64,000 bases of DNA from SZUA-100 sp965248135 (GTDB lineage Bacteria; Pseudomonadota; Alphaproteobacteria; Rhizobiales; Rhizobiaceae). Below, piece by piece: positions 53,690 through 61,424 of the stretch. Position 1 is the first letter of the stretch; the number at the start of each line of letters is the position of its first letter. The stretch lies in NCBI GenBank assembly GCA_965248135.1, contig CBDFIN010000012.1, forward strand, positions 1,922,001 to 1,986,000, read 5' to 3'. Under the pieces are notes generated by a model. The model saw nothing but the letters and a program-made list of their open reading frames with translations, ran no database searches and was not told where the DNA came from. The position numbers and the translations under genes were made by a program.

Positions 53690-53760
53690 CGTCAAACTTA
53701 TAATTTGCTCCGCTGCGGGCGGTTCTTGATGGCGCTTTCAGCGCCACAATTGCTGTCCTT
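53690..53760 (-). repeat. Partial, inverted relative of repeat R1
   Basis: GCTCCGCTGCGGGCGGTTCT and GGCGCTTTCAGCGCC correspond, inverted, to the right part of R1 (AGAACCGCCCGCAGCGGAGC). The encoded frame KAPSRTARSGAN matches KAPQRTARSGAN of R1. Confidence 0.55.
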
Positions 53761-53817
53761 ATCAGCGGCAATATTCAGGGGTGGTCCTCTTTTCAGAGTG
53801 TTTTGCTCAAAAAGCCC

Positions 53818-53986
53818 CTAGTGGTTCTGTACCAACATTTGCATCCGCCAGCGGCTCGTACTTATGGCAAATGTTGGAATCATAAGAACCACTAGAATTC
53901 AATACGTTGCTAGTGGTCTTTGTGGCCAAAACGCTTGAAAAAGAACGTGCTGAAAAGGGATTCAAGCGTTTCGGCCAGACCACTAG
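53818..53986. repeat. Palindromic composite V (unit A6 53818-53895, spacer, unit C2 53910-53986)
   Basis: Same plan as composite II, with spacer AATTCAATACGTTG. C2 is identical to C1 over all 77 bases, while A6 has a different loop from A3. It lies in intergenic sequence between the R1 fragment and the PGPGW-like gene. Confidence 0.85.
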
Positions 53987-54186
53987 TTTGGGCGCCGTGC
54001 GGATGATGTTACCTTCAAGTGATCAACAGGTTTGCCAACCACCCATTTACAGGCTCTTTAGAAGCTTCAGGACTTCTGATTGAGGCACAACGTGAATTTG
54101 CACTTGGTTAAACCAGACCTTGACCTATATTCCGCATCAGGGGCGCAAACAAATTCGCCGTATGTGAATATGAAAGCGGTGAGAAA

Positions 54187-54474
54187 GTGTCGAATTTGCC
54201 GATCGATCACAAACACGTTCAACCGGGCAAACGACGCATCGCCATTGCCGGCCGCTCAATCGGTTTGCCCGGTTCGCCCGTTCTGCGTACCATTCTCGGG
54301 CTGATGTTGGTTGCCGGTGGTATCGTCGGTTTTTTGCCGGTGCTGGGGTTTTGGATGATCCCACTCGGACTGTTGGTCCTTTCGGTTGATTTCTCGCCTG
54401 TCAGACGGTTTCGCCGTCGTCTTGAAACTTCAGTCATGCGCTGGTGGCGCAATCGCCGCGGTGGCAAACAATAG
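54187..54474 (+). CDS. Small PGPGW-type membrane protein
   Basis: 95 residues. Two adjacent hydrophobic helices (VLRTILGLMLVAGGIVGFLP; LGFWMIPLGLLVLSVDF) with the family turn between them are followed by a basic tail (SPVRRFRRRLE, RWWRNRRGGKQ). This is the layout of the PGPGW-like transmembrane family, whose function is unknown. It appears to be a single-gene unit between a repeat and tRNA-Cys. Confidence 0.65.
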   Translation: MSNLPIDHKHVQPGKRRIAIAGRSIGLPGSPVLRTILGLMLVAGGIVGFLPVLGFWMIPLGLLVLSVDFSPVRRFRRRLETSVMRWWRNRRGGKQ

Positions 54475-54724
54475 CACCGGATTTGTTTTTCCTGTTTACC
54501 CCATGCATGTAGAATTTCCGGCATTGAATTAGGTCGGATAGCCAAACTCAATCCCGCATACCATCGCGAGGCACTTCTAATACCGGGCGCCGGTGGCGAA
54601 CACAAATTTGCCAATTGACGGGCCTGGCGATAGTGAGCTGGAAAAAACGGCGGCCTTTTGCAAGAACATGCTTGCTGATTTTCGCACCCTCTGTTAATCG
54701 AAAGCCGCTAACACTGGCAGCAAC

Positions 54725-54798
54725 GGCCTCGTGGCGGAGTGGTTACGCAGAGGACTGCAAATCCTTGCACCCCGGTTCGATTCCGGGCGAGGCCTCCA
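54725..54798 (+). tRNA. tRNA-Cys (GCA)
   Basis: 74 nt with encoded CCA. Acceptor GGCCTCG pairs with CGAGGCC. The anticodon arm AGGACTGCAAATCCT gives GCA, and the T-arm is CCCGGTTCGATTCCGGG. An integrase relic lies immediately downstream on the opposite strand. Confidence 0.95.
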
Positions 54799-54822
54799 TC
54801 GGTTATATTGATGCCAATAATA

Positions 54823-55395
54823 TCAATGCTTTGTCTTCAATATTGCCACACCGGAACTGCCACCCTGGTCAAAGTGTGGCAAAATGTTCTGCAAATCACC
54901 CCAATCCAACCGCTCCATAACCGCCTTTGCGAGCGTCGCGCGGTCGGCTTTTCTGGTGTGAATCTTTGATGTCTTGCCATCTCGCCAGCCCAAAAAACCA
55001 TCCAGCATAGAATCAGTTGCAGCGTTTTATGCCAAATTGGTGGCCACGGCCTTACGCACACTGCGCGCCGTGCAATGAGGTAATCCGGCCTGATTAAACC
55101 ATTGTGAAATTCTTTGACCCAACCCCTTTATGATATAGGGGCTGCCATGTTCGGTAACCATGTAGTGCATCTGGTCCGCTGGCAGGGTGTCCGAATATTC
55201 ATCAAGAACTGGGTGGACCGGTATGGTTAAATCAATTGGCATCTTTGCGCGATTTTTAAAAGCGCGAATGTGGAACGCCCCGTCGCGCCGGTGTTGACGG
55301 CCAATCACCGCAAGGTCGGAAACACGAATGCCGGTGAACATCAAGATCAATAATGCCAGCGCAGCCTTTGACGTTGAACCATGGTGATCGAGAAA
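54823..55395 (-). pseudogene. Tyrosine-recombinase integrase relic beside tRNA-Cys
   Basis: STSKAALALLILMFTGIRVS carries the first catalytic Arg and LPHCTARSVRKAVATNLA the His-x-x-Arg box. A TAA at 55029-55027 then interrupts a frame that continues unchanged (NAATDSMLDGFLGWRDGKTS). The catalytic tyrosine region reads KIHTRKADRATLAKAVME, with His where YTRKAD is expected. The N-terminal half has been removed by the IS3 at 55396. It is the likely remnant of an element once integrated at tRNA-Cys. Confidence 0.8.
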
Positions 55396-55434
55396 CTGAA
55401 CCGCCCCGGGTTTACCGGAGGCTGATTAGTTTGT

Positions 55435-56280
55435 TTATGCGACTAATTCTAACTGGTTTATCTGTGCATAGTACAGCTCCTCTGCTTCAGCGGGCGGAAT
55501 ATTTCCGATTGGTTCCAGCAGGCGACGGTTGTTGAACCAGTCAACCCATTTGAGGGTCGCCATTTCAACATCATCAATGCTGCGCCATGAACTCTTTCGA
55601 TGAATGACTTCGGCCTTGTAAAGTCCATTGATGGTTTCGGCCAAGGCGTTGTCATATGAGTCGCCGACACTGCCAACGGATGGCTCAATCCCGGCCTCGG
55701 CCAACCGCTCGGTGTAGCGGATCGAGACATACTGAACGCCCCGGTCACTGTGATGGATCAGCCCGTCTTGTTGAACCGGCCGTCGATCATAAAGAGCCTG
55801 TTCCAGAGCATCCAGAACGAAGTCCGTTTTGGCAGAACGGGATACCCGCCAGCCAACAATCCGGCGGGCAAATACATCGATGATAAAAGCAACATAGGCA
55901 AATCCCTGCCAGGTGGAGACAAAGGTAAAATCACTCACCCACAGCATATTGGGTGCAGGAGCGTTGAATTCTCTGTTCACATGGTCGCGTGGACACGGGG
56001 CGGAAGGATTGCTGTGGGTTGTCTTGAGGATTTTTCCTCTGATAACGCCCTGTATTCCAAGCTGTTTCATCAACCGCTCCACAGTACAACGCGCGACATC
56101 AAAATCCTCTCGCTGCATCTGTCGCCAGACTTTACGTACCCCGTAGACTTCATGATTGTCATCCCAAACACGCTGGACCTCAGGGCGCAACTCTGCATCT
56201 CGTTTGGCGCGATCACTGGCCAGACTGGGATCACGGGCAATAGCTGCATGGGAATGATATGTTGAAGGGGCAATCGGCAA
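55435..56280 (-). CDS. IS3-family transposase orfB (integrase catalytic domain)
   Basis: 281 residues with the DDE core: MLWVSDFTFVSTWQGFAYVA, GLIHHSDRGVQYVSIRYTER, GDSYDNALAETINGLYKAEV. The expected N-terminal region (MKMFIDDHRDDHG) is present upstream but joined through a small indel near 56310, so the complete OrfAB fusion is probably not made. About 85% identical to the fragment at 40760-41160. Confidence 0.87.
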   Translation of the reverse strand: MPIAPSTYHSHAAIARDPSLASDRAKRDAELRPEVQRVWDDNHEVYGVRKVWRQMQREDFDVARCTVERLMKQLGIQGVIRGKILKTTHSNPSAPCPRDHVNREFNAPAPNMLWVSDFTFVSTWQGFAYVAFIIDVFARRIVGWRVSRSAKTDFVLDALEQALYDRRPVQQDGLIHHSDRGVQYVSIRYTERLAEAGIEPSVGSVGDSYDNALAETINGLYKAEVIHRKSSWRSIDDVEMATLKWVDWFNNRRLLEPIGNIPPAEAEELYYAQINQLELVA

Positions 56281-56355
56281 AACCTTGCAGATTGGCCAGA
56301 ATATAACAGTGGCCCGTGATCATCACGATGATCATCGATAAACATCTTCATCTTC

Positions 56356-56730
56356 TCAGTGGGCGCCCACAATCATGGCTCGCTCCGCCTGGGCAAAGTT
56401 GACCGCCAGAACGCCATTGGTTCGAGTGACAAGGTCAACGCGAGACGCCTTCCTGAGAATTTCATTGGCCTGACGTAATTCCCGGACTTCGCGCTCCAAC
56501 GCTTTGATGCGCTCGCGCTCGTCACTCGTCACCCCATCGCGCAAGCCAGTGTCCGTCTCTTCCTGACGAAGCCATTTGCGAAGCGTCTCCGCAGTGCAGC
56601 CAATTTTGGGTGCAATTGCAGAAATCGCCGACCACTGACTGTCATAATTTTGTTGATGTTCTAACACCATCCGAACGGCACGCGTACGCACTTCAGGTGA
56701 ATATCTCTTCGATCTCTTGTTCTTTTCCAT
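56356..56730 (-). CDS. IS3-family orfA with in-frame micro-insertion
   Basis: 124 residues. [20 protein letters not shown] and [20 protein letters not shown] form the helix-turn-helix, and [20 protein letters not shown] the leucine zipper. After LRKAS, where family members read AYFAQAE, 15 residues ([15 protein letters not shown]) are inserted before FAQAE. The inserted DNA has GTTGACC/GGTCAAC ends and a 13-nt core shared with the insertion at 53160. Confidence 0.82.
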   Translation of the reverse strand: MEKNKRSKRYSPEVRTRAVRMVLEHQQNYDSQWSAISAIAPKIGCTAETLRKWLRQEETDTGLRDGVTSDERERIKALEREVRELRQANEILRKASRVDLVTRTNGVLAVNFAQAERAMIVGAH

Positions 56731-56782
56731 AGCTCCAAATTATCCTATCTTTGGAGCCTCCGGTAAACCCGGGGCGGTTCAG

Positions 56783-57306
56783 TCAGCCCAGATATAGACG
56801 ATTGGGTCGCCGTCCAAATCCGCTTCTTTCCAACCCTCGTACTCTTTGGCCCAATCGCGCTTGAGCCGCGAGACCGTATTCGCCGATAAGCCAGCCGCAT
56901 CAGGTCCGAGAAGAACCTTGAGAGCCGCGCCCATTTCGCCGCTGGAAATGCCTTTGAGATAAAGCCATGGCAAGGCCGCTTCCAGCGTTTTGGTTCTGCG
57001 CACATATGGCGGCACCAAGGCAGATCGGAATGTCACCGGTGTGCCGTCCTTGGACCTGACCTTTGGAATGCGCGCGCTCACAGGGCCAATGCCGGTCTGC
57101 ACTGTCCGGGCCGGATGATGCCCATTGCGCACCACAGCCGCGTGACCGGCCTCAGTGCGCAAGTCTGAAAATTGTGCCAGATAACCGGCAAATTCAGCCT
57201 CAACTGCTGTCGCGATCAATTGCTGTGCTCCTGTTCTAAGCAAATCCGTCAGCGCGTCTGTAATCCGCTCTCGACTGGTAAAATCGACAATGTTAGTCTT
57301 TTCCAT
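56783..57306 (-). pseudogene. IS256-family transposase, N-terminal half
   Basis: From the ATG at 57306: MEKTNIVDFTSRERITDALT, GAQQLIATAVEAEFAGYLAQ, LPWLYLKGISSGEMGAALKV and IVYIWAD, ending at the IS3 boundary just at the first catalytic Asp. It is a different IS256 member from the one at 35879-37264. Confidence 0.87.
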
Positions 57307-58335
57307 GGTGGTGTATCTCCTACGGTTGGGTTGCTGTCTCACAACAACAATTCAACCAGATACGCCGCCAACCTTCAAATCCTCAAAACACCAGATTCAG
57401 TCATAGCTCTTAACGGCACTATGATCAGTGCTAGATTTTGAATCTGGATTTATTCCGTTTTACGCAGTACGGTTACAAACAAGATAAAATCAAAAAAAGC
57501 CAAATTCTTTCCCTGGGAGATCGCATGCTGATTGAGGTGACCCATTCGCCTCCACTAATTCTAGCCTCCCTGATCGTTGCGATCATGGGTGCGTTTACTG
57601 CATTGCGCCTTACTTCCAATCTTCGTGATGCATCAGTCGGTGTTCGAAAAACAAGGATTTCGCAAGGGGCGTTTGCTCTTGGAACCAGCATCTGGTCGAT
57701 GCACTTCATTGCCATGCTGGCAATAAAGTTGCCAGTCCCAATTAGTTACGACCCATTGCGAACACTGGCGTCTGCGTTAATAGCTGTTCTTGTTGTGGGG
57801 TTGGCATTTCTATCACTGCATTTTGGTGTGAGAACCAGAAAAACCATTTTTGTAGCCGGTGTTTTAACCGGGTTTGGAATCGCCGGCATGCATTATCTTG
57901 GTATGATCGCCATATCAAACAATGTGGACATTGCCTTCAGTGCTTTTGGAATTGTGTTGGCGGTTTGCATTGGAATTGCCGCATCAATTGCAGCCTTGGA
58001 ACTGGCTTATGGTGATCGTTCACTATTGAAAATTTCCATTGGGTCGATCGTATTAGGGCTGGCAATATCAGCCATGCATCACACGGCAATGCATTTCACA
58101 ACTTTTTATAAAAGCGATAAGACAGTCGGCACGTTCAGTTCGGTTCTCGATAATGAATTACTGGCGTTGATTGTGATGATTTCGTCATTTGTATTGTGCG
58201 GTCTGTTCCTTCTTCTTGCCATTCCCACCGGCGACGAAATTGCCCATGCTGTCAAAATGAAAGACGCCGAGCCTTTGATAAAAAATATCACTACTGCCGA
58301 AAATTCATTTTCGCCGGTAGCAAAAACTTCCCCGG

Positions 58336-59540
58336 TTCAACTCCGAAACGCAACATTTGTTTGCTGATGGAATATGATTTTTGTTTGCGGATTTGGTGGG
58401 CGGGGTCAAGGGCATTGTCGCGTAGCGATGCGCAGCACCCTTGAGGCCGACCGGAAAATCCGCAAAACTCGTCAAACCATTCCATTATGCCTTTGATTAT
58501 TTAGCCAGATGGCTGCAATCCTCGTATGGGACACCACATCTCACGGAGGATATTATGCCCAAAGGACATCACCATCTGGCCTATGATCAAAGATGCCAGA
58601 TTTACACACTTTTGCAAACCGGTCTCTGCCGCGCCCAAATTGCCCGCCAGATTGGCGTTGAGCGTTCGACTATCACCCGAGAGTTGCAGCGCAACAAGGG
58701 CAAATGTGGTTATCGCTTTAAACAAGCGCATGACAAGGCGTGTGAGCGGCGCAAAAAGGCCTCTTGTGTGCCGCGTAAAATGACCGTTGAGCGCGTCGAA
58801 CTCATTGAAAGCCTGCTGACGAAATGGCAGTGGAGCCCCGATCAGATCAGCGGCTGGCTGGCTCGAAACGGGCTCTTCGTCTCACACGAGTGGATTTACC
58901 GCCACATCTGGGCGGACAAAAAAAAGGGTGGCAAATTATGGACTTGCCTGCGCCATCGCGGCAAAAAATACAATCGACGCGGCACGAAAACAGCCGGTCG
59001 CGGCCTCATTCCAGGGCGGGTTGACATTGAGGAACGTCCCGAAATCGTCGAAACCAAAAGCCGTGTTGGCGACTGGGAGGGCGATACTATCATCGGCAAA
59101 AACCACAAGGGTGCCATTCTTTCTCATGTCGATCGAAAATCAAAATACACCAAGCTGGTTCTGTTGCGCGACAAATCAAAGGACAGCGTGCAAAAGGCCT
59201 GCGGCAAGACGCTTTCAAAGCTCAAAGCGTTCATCAAAACCATCACGTATGACAATGGCAAAGAATTCGCCGGGCACAAAAAGATCGCCAAAATATTGCA
59301 ATGCGACATCTATTTCGCCAAGCCCTATCACTCATGGCAGCGCGGCCTCAACGAACATACCAACGGTCTTGTTCGCCAATACTTCCCAAAGGGTACCGAT
59401 TTCACTAAGCTGACAAAAGCCGAAGTTCAGATCGTCGAAGACAAGCTGAACCAACGTCCAAGAAAATGTCTCGAATACAAAACCCCATATGAGGCCTTTT
59501 CAAAGGAATGTGAGCAAAATGTTGCATTTCAATGTTGAAG
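58336..59540 (+). mobile_element. IS30-family insertion sequence
   Basis: Imperfect inverted ends TTCAACTCCGAAACGCAACA and TGTTGCATTTCAATGTTGAA, about 1205 bp, with a GG target duplication. It lies between the sensor and DNA-binding domains of the coxC-like gene. Confidence 0.8.
58555..59538 (+). CDS. IS30-family transposase
   Basis: 327 residues from the ATG at 58555, with CGGAGGA upstream. HLAYDQRCQIYTLLQTGLCR, QIARQIGVERSTITRELQRN (HTH), GDWEGDTIIGKNHKGAIL (Asp), IKTITYDNGKEFAGHKKIA (Asp) and QRGLNEHTNGLVRQYFPKGT (Glu) make a full catalytic set. No lesions. Confidence 0.94.
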   Translation: MPKGHHHLAYDQRCQIYTLLQTGLCRAQIARQIGVERSTITRELQRNKGKCGYRFKQAHDKACERRKKASCVPRKMTVERVELIESLLTKWQWSPDQISGWLARNGLFVSHEWIYRHIWADKKKGGKLWTCLRHRGKKYNRRGTKTAGRGLIPGRVDIEERPEIVETKSRVGDWEGDTIIGKNHKGAILSHVDRKSKYTKLVLLRDKSKDSVQKACGKTLSKLKAFIKTITYDNGKEFAGHKKIAKILQCDIYFAKPYHSWQRGLNEHTNGLVRQYFPKGTDFTKLTKAEVQIVEDKLNQRPRKCLEYKTPYEAFSKECEQNVAFQC

Positions 59541-59910
59541 GGGCGCTTTATTAAATACCGGCGCTGATAAAATCAAAGCAATGAAAATCCCTTATGAACA
59601 AAACGGTGTGATCAAGTATCTCTCTCCCAACAATATTCACGCGGTGAAAGCCGATGGCCACTACACATGTATCTATAGCGGTGTCGAAAAGTTTTTTTGC
59701 CCGTGGTCTATTTCTCAGATGGAAGAGACGCTTGATCCCGCCGAATTTATTAGAACTCACCGTAGTTTTCTGGCAAATAAAAAGCGCATCGTTGGAATTA
59801 AACGCAACGGCGATAAAAGTTTTTGTATCGTTGGAGCCGAAAATGGCCTCGAAATACCGATTGCGCGGCCCCAGGTTAACGAGATGAAGAATCTGCTGCA
59901 AACCGGCTAA

Positions 59911-59939
59911 TCACCAATATCAATTAGTGCAATTGGTGA
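59911..59939. promoter_or_regulatory. Inverted repeat directly after the coxC-like stop
   Basis: TCACCAAT, 13 nt, ATTGGTGA: a perfect 8-bp inverted repeat one base after the stop codon and 100 bp before coxM. It could be a regulator site for the cox operon or a weak hairpin; no T-tract follows. Confidence 0.35.
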
Positions 59940-60007
59940 CGGAATTATGCATTTCGTGCAAGAAATCTGATTATCACTGATTTACGCTAGCCCGCATGCC
60001 TGTCTCC

Positions 60008-60030
60008 CTTCTTTGTAACGTCAAACGAAG
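60008..60030 (+). promoter_or_regulatory. Inverted repeat abutting the coxM ribosome site
   Basis: CTTCTTTG / CAAACGAAG around TAACGT lies immediately before AGGAGG (60031-60036). The hairpin ends right at the Shine-Dalgarno, so it may tune coxM translation. Confidence 0.3.
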
Positions 60031-60041
60031 AGGAGGAAACA

Positions 60042-60905
60042 ATGATACCAGGTTCATTTGAATACCATCGGCCAACATCACTTAATGATGCATTGGGAAT
60101 GCTGGCATCGCTGGGCGATGATGCTTTGTTGGTTGCAGGCGGTCACAGCCTCATTCCTATGATGAAGCTCAGAATGGCTGCACCGGAACATCTGATCGAT
60201 TTACAAGATGTGCAGTCGCTTAAATCCATCACAATAAGCAAAGGCCAGGTCACACTTGGTGCAATGGTCACCCAAACAGAATTGATTGCCAGTGACGAGC
60301 TGCAAACTGTTTGCCCGATCATCAAGGAAGCATCTCTGCAAATAGCCGATCCGCAGATACGGAATTTGGGAACAATTGGCGGTAATATTGCTAATGGCGA
60401 TCCTGGCAACGATATGCCTGCAGTAATGCAAACTCTTGACGCGACCTATGTTGTTGCAAGCTCTGGAGGCGAGCGCGAAATAGCTGCCCGAAATTTCTAC
60501 GAAGCTGCGTATTTTACCGATCGCAATGATGACGAAATTGTTACTGCTATTCGTTTTAAAGCACCCGGTGCCGAGAATGGAAGCGCTTATTTGAAACAAA
60601 AACGCAAGATCGGAGATTATGCAACAGCCGCGGCTGCCGTAATTCTAAAAATGTCAGGCGATACCTGTTCATTTGCATCGATTGGATTGACCAATGTTGC
60701 TGACACACCACTTTGGGCAGAAGAAGCCAGTGCGATTTTGGTCGGATCAACTCTTGATGAGCAATCGATCAAGAAAGCCGTGAATGCCGCCAAAGCAATT
60801 ACTGACCCGGCTTCTGATGGCCGCGGTTCAAAAGAGTTTCGCACACATATCGCAGGCATCATGGTGCAAAGGGCAATCCTATCTGCCCACAGCCGCGCCC
60901 AATAG
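60042..60905 (+). CDS. coxM: Carbon monoxide dehydrogenase medium subunit (FAD)
   Basis: 287 residues, the family length. The FAD-binding motifs are LLVAGGHSLIPMMKLR near residue 30 and IRNLGTIGGNIANGDPGNDM near 107. GDYATAAAAVILKMSG belongs to the C-terminal domain. It passes electrons from the 2Fe-2S subunit to the quinone pool. It is first in the intact M-S-L order, with a strong AGGAGG site. Confidence 0.94.
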   Translation: MIPGSFEYHRPTSLNDALGMLASLGDDALLVAGGHSLIPMMKLRMAAPEHLIDLQDVQSLKSITISKGQVTLGAMVTQTELIASDELQTVCPIIKEASLQIADPQIRNLGTIGGNIANGDPGNDMPAVMQTLDATYVVASSGGEREIAARNFYEAAYFTDRNDDEIVTAIRFKAPGAENGSAYLKQKRKIGDYATAAAAVILKMSGDTCSFASIGLTNVADTPLWAEEASAILVGSTLDEQSIKKAVNAAKAITDPASDGRGSKEFRTHIAGIMVQRAILSAHSRAQ

Positions 60906-60931
60906 AACAAATATAATTTGGAGGAATTTAG

Positions 60932-61423
60932 ATGTCACACATTGACATAGATATGACAATTAACGGCAAGAAGGTTGAAACAACCGCCGATCCACGGACT
61001 TTGCTGATTCATTTTCTCAGGGAAGATCAAAAACTCACCGGGCCACATATTGGGTGCGACACATCCCATTGCGGGGCGTGTACGGTTGATATGGATGGCC
61101 AATCAGTCAAAGCATGTACGGTTTTTATTGGACAGGCCAATGGCAAAGATATTATCACGATTGAAGGCATGGCCGAAGCAGATGGAACATTGCACGCGCT
61201 GCAAGCGGCTTTTACCCAAAACCACGGGCTTCAATGTGGGTTTTGCACACCTGGAATGATTACGAGAGCTTATCGGCTGCTGCAGGAAAACCCAAATCCT
61301 AGCGAGGAAGAAATTCGTTACGGCATATCTGGCAATCTGTGCCGCTGCACCGGGTATCAAAATATTGTCAAGGCCATTCAGGTGGCTGCCGAGGAACTGT
61401 CAATAAAGGAGGCTGCAGAATAA
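60932..61423 (+). CDS. coxS: Carbon monoxide dehydrogenase small subunit (2Fe-2S)
   Basis: 163 residues. The plant-type cluster ligands are in [16 protein letters not shown] (residues about 43-58). The second cluster is in [12 protein letters not shown] and [17 protein letters not shown]. Standard for the xanthine oxidase family small subunit. GGAGGAA precedes the ATG, and it lies 1 nt upstream of coxL. Confidence 0.95.
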   Translation: MSHIDIDMTINGKKVETTADPRTLLIHFLREDQKLTGPHIGCDTSHCGACTVDMDGQSVKACTVFIGQANGKDIITIEGMAEADGTLHALQAAFTQNHGLQCGFCTPGMITRAYRLLQENPNPSEEEIRYGISGNLCRCTGYQNIVKAIQVAAEELSIKEAAE

Positions 61424-61424
61424 C

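Larger units (their letters stand above)
55396..56782 (-). mobile_element. IS3-family insertion sequence
   Basis: Perfect inverted ends of 28 bp (CTGAACCGCCCCGGGTTTAC... and its inverse). No matching target duplication is seen, and different relics flank each side (integrase and IS256), suggesting recombination between IS copies. Confidence 0.85.
57525..59910 (+). pseudogene. CoxC/CoxH-like MHYT-LytTR membrane regulator, split by IS30
   Basis: The 5' part (57525-58335) starts at an ATG with GGGAG upstream. It encodes an MHYT sensor of about seven spans with the repeated metal-binding motif (SIWSMHFIAMLAIKLP, GIAGMHYLGMIAI, ISAMHHTAMHFT). The 3' part (59543-59910) encodes a LytTR DNA-binding domain (IKYLSPNNIHAVKADGHYTC, SQMEETLDPAEFIRTHRSFL). 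Removing IS30 and one copy of its GG target joins them in frame (AKTSP-GALLNTGADKIKA) to 392 residues. MHYT-LytTR proteins are the CoxC/CoxH regulators of CO dehydrogenase clusters, and coxMSL follows. The signalling gene is now broken. Confidence 0.85.

Noticed and set aside
16556..54000. CRISPR array or riboswitches to explain the repeated palindromes
   Set aside because: The repeats are dispersed, paired and self-complementary without regular spacers, and several lie inside or at the ends of coding genes.
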